From contig NZ_QLTT01000002.1 in the NCBI RefSeq assembly GCF_003269295.1, forward strand, positions 248,001 to 312,000: 64,000 nt of DNA, in the 5' to 3' direction. The position numbers were made by a program, and so were the translations under genes. The notes beneath the pieces are model-generated. The model saw nothing but the letters and a program-made list of their open reading frames with translations, searched no databases and had not been told where the DNA came from. This DNA comes from Lentzea atacamensis (GTDB lineage Bacteria > Actinomycetota > Actinomycetes > Mycobacteriales > Pseudonocardiaceae). This document shows, piece after piece, positions 1 through 8,285 of the stretch; the stretch's first letter is position 1; every line of letters begins with the position of its first letter.

Positions 1-379
1 GCACGGTTGTCGGGGTGGCGGGTCCGTAGACACCGCTCTCGGACGGCACGTACTCCCAGTACCCGACCTCGCCGAGGTCGACCCAGGGGACGAACACCCA
101 GCCAGGACGTGACGAGAGCAACTCGGTCACCGCGTCCTCGACGGCGTGACCTTCGGCACGGGAACGCAGCCGGCCGCGGTCCAAAGCCCGCAACCACCAG
201 GGCGCGGGTGCGTCCTCCACGGCGCGCACGGTGCGGTACATCGCGAGCACTTCGTTCTCGTTCGCGCGGTTCACCCAGGAACGACGCGCTTCTGCAGGGG
301 TGAGGGCGATTTCGGCGGGGTTGGGAGCTTCGAGCGCACTTGCCCACTCGAGGCCGAGCATTGCTTCGACACGGACCAC
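1..379 (-). CDS. Hypothetical protein, partial (C-terminus beyond window)
   Basis: I do not recognise this protein. The reverse strand reads open from a GTG at 379 to the window edge (126 codons visible). A strong GGAGG-type ribosome site lies at about 384-390. An in-frame ATG at 361 is an alternative start without such a site. The visible part is soluble, with many Trp and Glu residues (APAPWWLRALDRG, RPGWVFVPWVDLGEVGYW) and no signal peptide or membrane segment. It is transcribed away from the mycosin gene, so a link to type VII secretion is possible but only by position. Confidence 0.6.
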   Translation of the reverse strand, partial: MVRVEAMLGLEWASALEAPNPAEIALTPAEARRSWVNRANENEVLAMYRTVRAVEDAPAPWWLRALDRGRLRSRAEGHAVEDAVTELLSSRPGWVFVPWVDLGEVGYWEYVPSESGVYGPATPTTV

Positions 380-507
380 TGGCCACCTCCGCAGCGGGGA
401 TAGCCCAATTGAACGCGAATCCAAACGCCGGTGTTGTCCAGAAAGCGGCTTTTCACGGCTTGTTAACAGCGCTCTTACTCAACGTGTGACCCCAGGCACG
501 TTGCGCC

Positions 508-1680
508 TTGGCGTGGAAACACGATGTAGGGGACGTGCCTCTGCTCTCCGCGCTCGCCGTCGCGCTGCCGTTGCTGCTCGCCGCGCAGTCGATCGAGGAG
601 CAGGAGTGGCATCTCGACGCGCTCGACATCTACTCGGCGCAGGAGCAGGCGCGCGGTGACGGCGTGATCGTCGCGGTGATCGACTCCGGAGTGGACGCCA
701 AGCACCCCGACCTCGCCGGACGGGTCTTGCCCGGCACCGGCTTCGGCAGCTCCAAGGGCACCGACGGCACGACCGACACCGACGGTCACGGCACGGGCAT
801 GGCCGCGATCATCGCCGCGACCGGCCGCGACGGCGGAGCGCTCGGCATCGCGCCCGGTGCCAAGATCCTCCCGATCGCGAGCGCCGAGAAGGAGCAGTTC
901 ACGCTCGACGTCGTCGCGGAGAGCATCAGGTGGGCCGCCGACCACGGCGCCAAGGTCGTCAACCTGTCGCTGGGTTTCTCCAGCTCGATGACGCCGAGCC
1001 TGGTCAGGGCCGTGAACTACGCGATCGAGAAGGACGTCGTCCTCGTCGCCGCGACCGGCAACGAGGGCAAGGAGGTCTCCGCGCCCGCCAACATCGGCGG
1101 CGTGATCGCGGTCGCGGGCACCAACCGCGAGGGCAAGCCGTGGAAGTCGTCCAACGTCGGTGCGGACACCGTGCTCGCGGCCCCGGCGGAGGGCATCGTC
1201 ACCGCGGCGCCGACCAGCGTCTACTCCAGCGGGTACGCCGAGATGGACGGCACGAGCGCGGCGTCGGCGATCGTGGCCGGCGTGGCGGCGCTGGTGCGCG
1301 CGAAGCACCCGCAGCTGCCGGCCAAGGACGTCGTCAACGTGTTGATCAAGACCGCGAAGGACCTGGCGGAACCCGGCAGGGACGAGGCGACCGGGTTCGG
1401 CCTGATCGACCCGATGGGCGCGCTCACCGCGCAGTTGCCGCCGGTGGAACGGAATCCGCTGCTGCCGCCGCCGAAACCGTCGACCGCGCAACCGACTCCG
1501 ACGCTCGCCGCCCAGCCCTCCGCGCAGCCGGCCGACGAGATCTCCGACCGGCTGCCGTTCATCGCCGCCGTCGCGGGTGGAACCGCGGTGATGACGGCGC
1601 TGCTGATCGCCTTGCCCGCCATCAGGTCACGACGACCGGAACCGGTCAGTGCGCGTGATACTCCACCGATTCCTTGGTGA
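508..1680 (+). CDS. mycP: Mycosin-like S8 subtilisin protease (type VII secretion-associated)
   Basis: Membrane-anchored subtilase of the mycosin type. The catalytic triad is visible: Asp in VIDSGVD (about residue 59), His in DGHGTGMA (about 94) and Ser in DGTSAASA (about 250). A hydrophobic N-terminal signal segment, a Pro-rich linker (about 310-345) and one C-terminal membrane helix followed by Arg-Arg complete the mycosin layout. In ESX systems mycosin stabilises the secretion machine and cleaves substrates on the outer face of the membrane. No EccB/C/D/E or EsxA/B genes are in the window, so this copy is orphan here or at the edge of a locus to the left. The start is uncertain: TTG 508, or GTG 535, which directly precedes the hydrophobic segment. 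The 3' end overlaps the convergent ABC gene by 35 bp. Confidence 0.85.
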   Translation: MAWKHDVGDVPLLSALAVALPLLLAAQSIEEQEWHLDALDIYSAQEQARGDGVIVAVIDSGVDAKHPDLAGRVLPGTGFGSSKGTDGTTDTDGHGTGMAAIIAATGRDGGALGIAPGAKILPIASAEKEQFTLDVVAESIRWAADHGAKVVNLSLGFSSSMTPSLVRAVNYAIEKDVVLVAATGNEGKEVSAPANIGGVIAVAGTNREGKPWKSSNVGADTVLAAPAEGIVTAAPTSVYSSGYAEMDGTSAASAIVAGVAALVRAKHPQLPAKDVVNVLIKTAKDLAEPGRDEATGFGLIDPMGALTAQLPPVERNPLLPPPKPSTAQPTPTLAAQPSAQPADEISDRLPFIAAVAGGTAVMTALLIALPAIRSRRPEPVSARDTPPIPW

Positions 1681-2548
1681 GCTGCATGAAGGCGTCCTCC
1701 AGCGAACCGCGCTGAGGGCTGAGCTCGTGCAGCACGATTTGGTTGTCCGCGGCGATCTCACCGATGCGGGCCGCCGGAAGCCCGTGCACCACAAGGGCTC
1801 CGTCCACCGCGTCCTCGGTGACCGTCGCGTCGGCCACGAGAATCTCGCGCAGCTTCACGGCGTGGGGTGAGCGCACCCGGACGTGGTCCTGGGTGGCGTC
1901 GCTGATGAACTGCTCCGTGGTGGTCTGGGCGATCAGCTGGCCCTTGCCGATCACGATGAGGTCCTGGGCGGTCTGCGCCATCTCCGAGAGCAGGTGGCTC
2001 GACACGAACACCGTCCGGCCCTCGTCCGCGAGCCGGTGCATGAACTGCCGGATCCAGAGGATGCCCTCGGGGTCGAGGCCGTTGACCGGCTCGTCGAACA
2101 GCAGCACCTCGGGGTCGCCGAGCAGCGCGCCCGCGATGCCGAGCCGCTGGGACATGCCGAGCGAGAACCCGCCCGCCTTCTTGTTCGCGACCTCGGTGAG
2201 CCCGACGATCTCCAGCACCTCGTCGACGCGGCTGACCGGGATCTTGTTCGACACCGCCATCCACTTGAGGTGCGAGCGCGCGGAACGGTTCGGGTGCACC
2301 CACTTCGCGTCGAGCAGCGCGCCGACCTTGCGCAACGGCTGCTTGAGCTCGGTGTAGTGCTTCCCGTCGATCGTGACGTCCCCGCTGGTGGGGGTGTCGA
2401 GGCCGAGGATCATCCGCATGGTCGTGGACTTGCCGGCGCCGTTCGGGCCGAGGAAGCCCGTGACGCGACCCGGCTTGACGATGAACGACAGGTCGTCCAC
2501 GGCCTTCGTCCGGCCGTAATGCTTGCGCAACCGCACTGCTTCGATCAT
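1646..2548 (-). CDS. ABC transporter ATP-binding protein (copy 2)
   Basis: ATPase of an ABC-2-type exporter (drug/bacitracin-resistance class), 300 residues. It shows Walker A GPNGAGKS, signature SLGMSQRL, Walker B LLFDEPVNGLDPEG and the switch His in SSHLLSE. It is very similar along its whole length to the ATPase at 3401-4312, including the C-terminal HELSPQRGSLE and AFMQLT, so the two are recent paralogues on either side of one permease. A strong hairpin (2579-2617) separates it from the permease, so it may be expressed separately. Its last 35 bp overlap the mycosin gene. The substrate cannot be read from sequence. Confidence 0.88.
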   Translation of the reverse strand: MIEAVRLRKHYGRTKAVDDLSFIVKPGRVTGFLGPNGAGKSTTMRMILGLDTPTSGDVTIDGKHYTELKQPLRKVGALLDAKWVHPNRSARSHLKWMAVSNKIPVSRVDEVLEIVGLTEVANKKAGGFSLGMSQRLGIAGALLGDPEVLLFDEPVNGLDPEGILWIRQFMHRLADEGRTVFVSSHLLSEMAQTAQDLIVIGKGQLIAQTTTEQFISDATQDHVRVRSPHAVKLREILVADATVTEDAVDGALVVHGLPAARIGEIAADNQIVLHELSPQRGSLEDAFMQLTKESVEYHAH

Positions 2549-2578
2549 GGCCTCTCCCGTTCGCTCGAAGAACTGATC

Positions 2579-2617
2579 GGGACGTGGGTCATCCCCCCGA
2601 TGGATGACCCACGTCCC
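2579..2617 (-). terminator. Hairpin between ABC permease and second ATPase
   Basis: Perfect 16-bp arms GGGACGTGGGTCATCC (2579-2594) and its complement (2602-2617) around a 7-nt loop. On the minus strand it follows the permease stop and precedes the ATPase at 2548. It probably ends most transcription of the upstream ATPase-permease pair. There is no clear U tract. Confidence 0.75.
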
Positions 2618-2639
2618 GCTCCCCCTTATTCGGAACCGG

Positions 2640-3404
2640 TCACGCGTCGCGGCGCTTCGCGACGACCAGCGCGACCACCAGCAGAGCGATCGCGATGCCG
2701 GCGAAGTAGGCCAGCGATCCCCACTGGCTCAGCTTGAAGTCGATGCCCGCTCCCGGTTGCTCCGCGGGGTTGCCGCCGCCGAGCGCCAGGAAGTTGTTGG
2801 CGTTCTGGAACGGCAGCCACGCCTGGATCTTCACGCCGACCTTCGGGATGATCCCGATCAGGCCTTCGAGCAGCATGTTCCACACGAGCAGGATGGCCAC
2901 GGCACCGGCGGTCTGGCGGACCAGGATGCCCACCGCGATCGCGAGCACCGCGCCGATCCCGTACAGCAGGCCGACACCCGCGATGTGCCGCCACTCGGCG
3001 CCCGTGTTGATCGCCAGGTCCGAGGCGGGCGACATCACCTTCGCGAGGCCCCACGACCCGAACGCGATGATCTCGCCGAGGACAGCGGCGATGAACGCGA
3101 CCACGGCGGTCTTCGCGACCAGCGCGGACGTGCGGCTCGGTACCGCGAGGAACGTGGCGCGGATGGTGTTGAAGCGGTACTCGGTGGTGACCGCGAGCGC
3201 CGACATCACCAGCACGACGGCGAGCGCGAGCTGGCTGCTGCCGAACTGGGTCAGGCCGACGGACATCTGGCCGTTCTCGGTCGTGCCCGCGATGATCGCG
3301 GTGAGACCGACACCCAGGACCAGGGCGAGTGCCGTGCACCAGTAGGGCGAACGGGTCGAGAAGAGCTTGATTCTCTCAACTGCCAACAGGGTCATCAGAC
3401 TCAC
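2640..3404 (-). CDS. ABC-2-type transporter permease
   Basis: Integral membrane subunit of an ABC exporter, 254 residues with about six hydrophobic segments (for example ALALVLGVGLTAIIAG, LALAVVLVMSALAV, AVLAIAVGILV, LAYFAGIAIALLVVALVV). It fits the ABC-2/DUF-type permeases encoded beside single-domain ATPases. The start overlaps the stop of the upstream ATPase by 4 bp (3401-3404), so the two are translationally coupled. The C-terminus is short and basic (AKRRDA). Only one permease is present for two ATPases, so it may dimerise or pair with either. Confidence 0.85.
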   Translation of the reverse strand: MSLMTLLAVERIKLFSTRSPYWCTALALVLGVGLTAIIAGTTENGQMSVGLTQFGSSQLALAVVLVMSALAVTTEYRFNTIRATFLAVPSRTSALVAKTAVVAFIAAVLGEIIAFGSWGLAKVMSPASDLAINTGAEWRHIAGVGLLYGIGAVLAIAVGILVRQTAGAVAILLVWNMLLEGLIGIIPKVGVKIQAWLPFQNANNFLALGGGNPAEQPGAGIDFKLSQWGSLAYFAGIAIALLVVALVVAKRRDA

Positions 3405-4312
3405 TTCCCGATCTCTGCGTGGTACTCGACAGCATCGCCGGTCAGCTGCATGAACGCCTCTTCGAGCGAGCCGCGCTGCGGGCTCAGTTCGTGCAGAACG
3501 ACACCGTTGGCTGCGGCGATGTCCCCGATCTGGTCACTCGTGGCACCCGATACGGACAATGCCCCGTCCGCGCCGTCACGAACCGTGAAGCCCTTGTCCA
3601 CCAGAAGCGGGCCGAGCTTGAAGAGCTGAGGGCTGCGCACCAGCACGGAGTTCCCCGTCGAGCGGTCGACGAACTCGGCGGTGCTGCTCTGCGAGATCAG
3701 CTTCCCCCTGCCGATCACCACGAGCTCGCTCGCCGTCAGCGCCATTTCGGACAGCAGGTGGCTCGACACCAGGACCGTGCGGCCCTCGGCGGCGAGGTTC
3801 TGCATGAACGTGCGGATCCAGAGGATGCCCTCGGGGTCCAGGCCGTTGACGGGCTCGTCGAACAGCAGCACCTTCGGATCGCCGAGCAGTGCCGCGGCGA
3901 TCCCCAGCCGCTGCGACATGCCGAGCGAGAACCCGCCGGCCTTCTTGCCTGCCACCTGCGTGAGGCCGACCGCGTCGAGCACGGCGTCCACGCGCTTGCC
4001 CGGCAACCCGTTGGACTTGGCGAGCCAGCGCAGATGCGCTCGTGCCGACCGGTTCGGGTGAACCCACTTGGCGTCGAGCAGCGCGCCCACCGTCTGCAGT
4101 GGACGGTGCAGCTGGTCGTAGGGCTTCCCGTCGATCAGCACGCGGCCTGCCGTCGGTCGGTCGAGCCCCAGAATCATCCGCATGGTGGTGGACTTGCCGG
4201 CGCCGTTCGGACCGAGGAACCCGGTCACCCGTCCAGGTTGGACGGTGAACGACAGGTCGTCGACCGCGACCGTCCTGCCGTATCTCTTGGTGAGGCCGAT
4301 TGCCTCGATCAT
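3401..4312 (-). CDS. ABC transporter ATP-binding protein (copy 1)
   Basis: ATPase of an ABC-2-type exporter, 303 residues, with Walker A GPNGAGKS, signature SLGMSQRL and Walker B LLFDEPVNGLDPEG. It opens with MIEAIGLTKRYGRTVAVDDL, nearly the same as MIEAVRLRKHYGRTKAVDDL in copy 2. It heads the minus-strand operon and overlaps the permease start by 4 bp. The ~120 bp before it hold the divergent start region of a PPOX gene. The likely role is export of a hydrophobic compound or drug. No regulator gene is adjacent. Confidence 0.88.
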   Translation of the reverse strand: MIEAIGLTKRYGRTVAVDDLSFTVQPGRVTGFLGPNGAGKSTTMRMILGLDRPTAGRVLIDGKPYDQLHRPLQTVGALLDAKWVHPNRSARAHLRWLAKSNGLPGKRVDAVLDAVGLTQVAGKKAGGFSLGMSQRLGIAAALLGDPKVLLFDEPVNGLDPEGILWIRTFMQNLAAEGRTVLVSSHLLSEMALTASELVVIGRGKLISQSSTAEFVDRSTGNSVLVRSPQLFKLGPLLVDKGFTVRDGADGALSVSGATSDQIGDIAAANGVVLHELSPQRGSLEEAFMQLTGDAVEYHAEIGK

Positions 4313-4435
4313 CAGCTGTCCCCTCTCGGTGTTGGGGACAACTCTCCCGCTCCGAGGGGTCCACCCACATCGCCCAGCGGTCTGCGACCACCGTCAACTT
4401 CAGTCGTCCTGTGCCGCTACCTCAGTCGTAGTTGA

Positions 4436-4879
4436 ATGCTTCTCATGGGTTACACCGAAGCTCCAGAAGGCTGGTGGCGCGAGTTCGTGCTGGCCAAGCC
4501 CGCCCGCACCGGCAAGCTCGCCGTCACCCGCAAGGACGGCAGCCCGCACATCGCCCCGGTGTGGGTGGACCTCGACGGCCCGGACGTCGTCTTCCTGACC
4601 TCCCGCGACACCATCAAGGGCAAGTCCATCCTGCGCGACGGCCGCGTCGCCCTCTGCTTCGACGACGAAATCCCGCCCTTCAACTTCGTGACGATCACGG
4701 GTCGCGCCCAGGTGGACGAGGACCCCGACCAGCTGAAGTACTGGGCCGGCCGCACCGCCGCCCGGTACATGGGCGACGACCAGGCCGACCACTACGCCGA
4801 TCGCAACGGCGTGCCCGGCGAGATGGTGGTCCGGGTCAAGGTCGACAAGGTCGTCGCCAAGGTCAACGTCGCCGACTAG
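4436..4879 (+). CDS. PPOX-class F420-dependent oxidoreductase
   Basis: Small split-barrel flavin/F420-binding protein of 147 residues, typical of the PPOX/F420 family in actinobacteria. The family pattern is visible: GKLAVTRKDGSPHIAPVWVD near residues 21-40, DTIKGKSILRDGRVALCFDD for the next strands and phosphate-binding loop, then FVTITGRAQV. An ATG at 4445 is an alternative start. The 3' end overlaps the convergent HAD gene by 4 bp. These enzymes reduce diverse substrates with F420H2; the substrate here is unknown. A second split-barrel protein lies at 6240. Confidence 0.82.
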   Translation: MLLMGYTEAPEGWWREFVLAKPARTGKLAVTRKDGSPHIAPVWVDLDGPDVVFLTSRDTIKGKSILRDGRVALCFDDEIPPFNFVTITGRAQVDEDPDQLKYWAGRTAARYMGDDQADHYADRNGVPGEMVVRVKVDKVVAKVNVAD

Positions 4880-5664
4880 GCGGGGAAGAACCGGGCCAGC
4901 GCCTGAGCGGCACCGTCTTCCAGCACGGTGCCGGTCACCGCGTCGGCGGCTGCCTGCACGGTCGCCGGCGCCTGACCCATCGCGATGCCGCACGCGGCCC
5001 ACCGGAGCATCTCCAGGTCGTTGGTCCCGTCACCGATCGCGAGCGTGTCCTCGGCGCTGATGCCCAACGACACCCTGAGCTCCTCCAGCGCCCAGCCCTT
5101 CGTGACGTCGGGCGGCACCACGGTCAGCCACGCCTCGGTGTGGTCGACGTGCCACGAGACGCCGGGCAGCTCCAGTTCCCGCACCGCGAAGGCGAGCTCG
5201 GCCGGTGTGTGGCCGAGCCAGCGCATGACGAGCCTGGCCGTCGGTGTCGCCGCGATCTCGTCGAACGTGGCCTGAGTGGTCACGCCCCAGAGGTCGCCCG
5301 GCAGGAACTCGCCGAGCGACAGGCTGCCCACGCCGGTCTGCTCGACCGCGAACACCGCGCCGGGCAGGAGCGCCTGCAGCGTCTTGATCGTCGGGCCGGC
5401 GTCGAACGTCGTGTGCTTGATGATCTCGTCGCTGACCGGGTTCCACCACACCGCTCCGTTCGAGCACAGCGCCAGCGACGTGGGCAGTTGTGGCGCGATC
5501 GGCGTGGTGCCGATGAGGCTGCGGCCGGTGCAGAGCACCACCACTCCACCGTGCTCGGTCACGCGCGTGACGGCCGCCTTCACGGCGGGTGAGATGTCGT
5601 GCGAGCCGACTGGGGTCAGGGTTCCGTCGATGTCCAACGCGACCAGGCGCGGTCTCCAGTTCAC
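4876..5664 (-). CDS. HAD-superfamily hydrolase (Cof-type)
   Basis: Phosphatase of the Cof/IIB HAD class, about 262 residues. Motif I DIDGT comes just after the start, motif II Thr in VVLCTGRS, the motif III Lys in VTKGWALEEL and motif IV GDGTNDLEML. The large cap domain between motifs II and III marks sugar-phosphate or phosphorylated-cofactor phosphatases. I place the start at GTG 5664, directly before NWRPRLVALDIDGT; the frame stays open further upstream but would run through the TetR operator and gene. It is divergent from the TetR gene, with only ~48 bp between starts. Confidence 0.82.
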   Translation of the reverse strand: MNWRPRLVALDIDGTLTPVGSHDISPAVKAAVTRVTEHGGVVVLCTGRSLIGTTPIAPQLPTSLALCSNGAVWWNPVSDEIIKHTTFDAGPTIKTLQALLPGAVFAVEQTGVGSLSLGEFLPGDLWGVTTQATFDEIAATPTARLVMRWLGHTPAELAFAVRELELPGVSWHVDHTEAWLTVVPPDVTKGWALEELRVSLGISAEDTLAIGDGTNDLEMLRWAACGIAMGQAPATVQAAADAVTGTVLEDGAAQALARFFPA

Positions 5665-5686
5665 GTGAAGCCACCCTATGCGAAGG

Positions 5687-5708
5687 TTAGTGAATTGTGG
5701 TTCACTAA
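5687..5708. promoter_or_regulatory. TetR operator: perfect inverted repeat
   Basis: TTAGTGAA (5687-5694), a 6-bp spacer, then TTCACTAA (5701-5708): perfect 8-bp arms. It ends 4 bp before the GTG start of the TetR gene at 5713 and lies 22 bp from the divergent HAD start. Position and symmetry fit autoregulation by that TetR, with possible effect on the HAD gene. Confidence 0.7.
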
Positions 5709-5712
5709 TGGG

Positions 5713-6240
5713 GTGGCACGGCCTCGCACCATCACCGACGAGCGGATTCTCAGTGCAACCGCGACGGTCATCGACCGGCGCGGACCGGACTTCACGGTGG
5801 CGGACGTGGCAGCGGAGGCCGGGGTCTCGGTCGGCGCGGTGGCGAAGCGGTTCGGGTCGAAGAGCGGTCTGCTGCAGGCGCTGACCCGAGCGGGAACGGA
5901 AGAGGTCGCCCGCCGGATGCGGGAGGCCGGCACCGTGCGCGAGGCGTTGCTGACCTGGTTCGACCGGCTGGCTGATCCGGTGGTCGCGACCAACAACCTG
6001 GCGCAGCTGGGCGTCGACCTCATCGACCCCGAACTGAGGGCGTTGCTGGCTCGGCACTACGCGGTGATGGAGTCGGAGCTGGAGGTCCTGTGCGCAGCCG
6101 AGGGGTTGCCGCCGAACGCGGCTCGCGTGCTGGCCGCGCTGGTGTACGGGATCTCGATGGACTGGTCGGTTCGACCACGCGGGGACCTGCTGGAACGCAT
6201 GGCGGAGGACATAGATCTGGTGCTGGAGGGGATGCGCTGA
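5713..6240 (+). CDS. TetR-family transcriptional regulator
   Basis: TetR repressor of 175 residues. The N-terminal helix-turn-helix is clear (FTVADVAAEAGVSVGAVAKR, then FGSKSGLLQALT), followed by a helical ligand domain. GTG 5713 is chosen because the family start VARPRTITDERILSA follows directly and the operator sits just upstream; upstream in-frame codons would overlap the operator and the HAD gene. The stop overlaps the ATG of the next gene (TGATG), so this regulator, the PPOX protein and the SDR form one operon, probably repressed through 5687-5708. Confidence 0.85.
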   Translation: MARPRTITDERILSATATVIDRRGPDFTVADVAAEAGVSVGAVAKRFGSKSGLLQALTRAGTEEVARRMREAGTVREALLTWFDRLADPVVATNNLAQLGVDLIDPELRALLARHYAVMESELEVLCAAEGLPPNAARVLAALVYGISMDWSVRPRGDLLERMAEDIDLVLEGMR

Positions 6241-6719
6241 TGGCTACCTGGGCGGAGTTCGCGGCAGAACAGCCCGACATGGCGGCGTTCGTGCAGAGCA
6301 GGTTCGCGGCGGACCGGCACGCGCTGATCGCGACCCTGCGCAAGGACGGCTCACCGCGGATCAGCGGTGTGGAACCGGACTTCACGCGCGGCGAGCTGTG
6401 GGCGGGCATGATGCCCGACTCGCTGAAGTCCCGTGACCTGCGCCGGGACCCGAGGTTCGCGCTGCACTGCATGACCACGACCGCCTCGATGACGGAGGCG
6501 GGCGACGCGAAGATCAGCGGGACGGCCGAGTTCTGGGCAGACAAGGACGTCTACCTGAAGGATCTGTTCGACCGCACGGGCTGGCAGCCGAAGCCGGAGG
6601 AGATCGACCTCTTCCGGATGGACGTCACCGAGGTCGTGCAGCTCACCGTCGAGGGCGACGAGATGGTTGTCCTGTCCTGGCACGAGGGAAGGGGAACTCG
6701 CCGTGTCACGAAGAAGTGA
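6240..6719 (+). CDS. Pyridoxamine 5'-phosphate oxidase-family protein
   Basis: Split-barrel flavin-binding protein of 159 residues. ADRHALIATLRKDGSPRISG (about 25-44), then GELWAGMMPDSLKSRDLRRD and RFALHCM, match the PPOX fold with its phosphate-binding Arg/Ser region. ATG 6240 overlaps the TetR stop. The end overlaps the next gene by 17 bp in another frame. It is probably an FMN- or F420-dependent reductase co-controlled with the SDR by the TetR. The substrate is unknown. Confidence 0.8.
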   Translation: MATWAEFAAEQPDMAAFVQSRFAADRHALIATLRKDGSPRISGVEPDFTRGELWAGMMPDSLKSRDLRRDPRFALHCMTTTASMTEAGDAKISGTAEFWADKDVYLKDLFDRTGWQPKPEEIDLFRMDVTEVVQLTVEGDEMVVLSWHEGRGTRRVTKK

Positions 6720-7623
6720 GCCGGATCTGAGCGGCAAGGTCGCCGTCGTCACGGGCGCCACGAGGGGTGCCGGCCGGGCGATCGCGGTCGAGCTGGGCGC
6801 GGCCGGTGCGACGGTCTTCGTCGGCGGACGCACAACGCGCACGCAGCAGTCGGAGGTCGGTCGTTCCGAGACGATCGAGGAAACCGCCGAGCTGGTGGAC
6901 GCCGCCGGTGGCAAGGGGATCGCCGTGCGGTGCGACTTCACCGATCCGTCCGATGTGGACGCTTTCGCCGCACGGATCGACCGGCTCGACATCTTCGTCA
7001 ACGACGTGTGGGGCGGCGAGAACCTCGTCGAGTGGGGCAAGTTCTGGGAGCACGACCTCGAAAAGCAACTTCGCATGTGGCGCAACGGCGTCGAGTCGCA
7101 CCTCGTGGCGATCCACAAGCTGATGCCGCTCGTGATTCAGTCCGACGACGGGCTCGTGGTCGAGGTGACCGACGGCGAGGACGGCGAGGCGTACTTCGTG
7201 AACCTCACCTACGACGCGGTGAAGAGCTCCGTGCGGCGGTTCGGTGAGGTGCTCGCGAAGGACCTCAAGGATCACCCGAACGTGACTGCGCTCGCGGCCA
7301 CGCCGGGTTTCCTGCGGTCCGAGCAGATGCTGGAGGGCTTCGGCGTCACCGAGGAGAACTGGCGGGACGCGATCGAGAAGGTGCCGGACTACGCGTTGTC
7401 CGAGACGCCGCACTACCTCGGGCGCGGTCTCGCGCACCTCGCCGCGGACTCCGACCGCAGGAGGTTCTCCGGGCAGTGCCTGTCGTCGTGGCGGCTCATG
7501 CGCGAGTACGGGTTCACCGACCTCGACGGCTCGAAACCGGACTGGGGCCGGTGGTACGACGAGGTGGTGAAGCCGAGGATGGCCGGCATCACCGTGGACG
7601 CCGACCCCGAGCAGTACCGCTAG
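6703..7623 (+). CDS. SDR-family oxidoreductase
   Basis: NAD(P)-dependent short-chain dehydrogenase of 306 residues. The Rossmann glycine motif VTGATRGAGRA is near residue 17, and the catalytic Tyr-Lys pair is in YDAVK (Y170, K174). The acidic insert EVTDGEDGEAYFVNLTYDA before the catalytic Tyr replaces the usual SS(I/A)AG serine segment, with a Thr where Ser is expected, so activity may be atypical. The start is GTG 6703, with GGGAAGGGG about 8 bp upstream. It is the last gene of the TetR operon and converges with the response regulator, overlapping by 4 bp. Confidence 0.82.
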   Translation: MSRRSEPDLSGKVAVVTGATRGAGRAIAVELGAAGATVFVGGRTTRTQQSEVGRSETIEETAELVDAAGGKGIAVRCDFTDPSDVDAFAARIDRLDIFVNDVWGGENLVEWGKFWEHDLEKQLRMWRNGVESHLVAIHKLMPLVIQSDDGLVVEVTDGEDGEAYFVNLTYDAVKSSVRRFGEVLAKDLKDHPNVTALAATPGFLRSEQMLEGFGVTEENWRDAIEKVPDYALSETPHYLGRGLAHLAADSDRRRFSGQCLSSWRLMREYGFTDLDGSKPDWGRWYDEVVKPRMAGITVDADPEQYR

Positions 7624-8276
7624 GCGTCGCCGGGGCGGACGAGACCGGTCTCGTAGGCGAGCACCACGGCCTGCACCCGGTCTCGCAGCTCCAGCTTCGC
7701 GAGGATCCGTCCGACGTGCGTCTTCACGGTCGCCTCCGACAGGAAGAGCTTCCGGGCGATCTCGGTGTTCGAGAGCCCCTTCGCGATCAGCACGAGCACC
7801 TCGCGCTCGCGTTCGGTCAGCACGTCCAGCACGGTGGCGTCGCGCAGCTCACCGCCGCCGTCGCCGAGGAACCGCCCCAGCAGCCGCTTGGTGACCGACG
7901 GCGAGACCACCGCGTCGCCCGACGCGACCGCGCGCAGTGCCGACACCAGATCGGACGGCGGCGTGTCCTTCAGCAGGAACCCGCTGGCGCCGTTGCGCAA
8001 CGCCGACAGGGCGTACTCGTCCATGTCGAACGTGGTCATGACCAGCACCTTGGCCGTGTTGGCCTCGGTGATGCGCTTGGTCGCCTCCACGCCGTCCAGC
8101 ACCGGCATGCGGACGTCCATCAGCACGACGTCGGGGCGCAGTTTGTCGGCCATCTGCACCGCGTCGAGACCGTCGGCGGCCTCGCCGATGACGTCGATGT
8201 CCTCCTGCGCTCCCAGCACCATGCGGAAGCCCATGCGCATGAGTTCCTGGTCGTCGACCAGCAGCACTCGAATCAC
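7620..8276 (-). CDS. NarL/LuxR-family response regulator
   Basis: Two-component response regulator of 218 residues. The receiver domain starts VLLVDDQELMR, with the phospho-acceptor Asp in VVLMDVRMP (about residue 53) and the conserved Lys in FLLKDTPP. The C-terminal LuxR helix-turn-helix runs LTEREREVLVLIAKGLSNTE then ATVKTHVGRILAKL. It starts 9 bp after the histidine kinase stop on the same strand, so the two are co-transcribed. The signal and targets are not evident. Confidence 0.93.
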   Translation of the reverse strand: MIRVLLVDDQELMRMGFRMVLGAQEDIDVIGEAADGLDAVQMADKLRPDVVLMDVRMPVLDGVEATKRITEANTAKVLVMTTFDMDEYALSALRNGASGFLLKDTPPSDLVSALRAVASGDAVVSPSVTKRLLGRFLGDGGGELRDATVLDVLTEREREVLVLIAKGLSNTEIARKLFLSEATVKTHVGRILAKLELRDRVQAVVLAYETGLVRPGDA

Positions 8277-8285
8277 GTGATCACC

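Noticed and set aside
6703-7623. Enoyl reductase or FabG assignment for this SDR
   Set aside because: The segment before the catalytic Tyr is unusual and lacks the typical Ser motif, so only the SDR superfamily is claimed.
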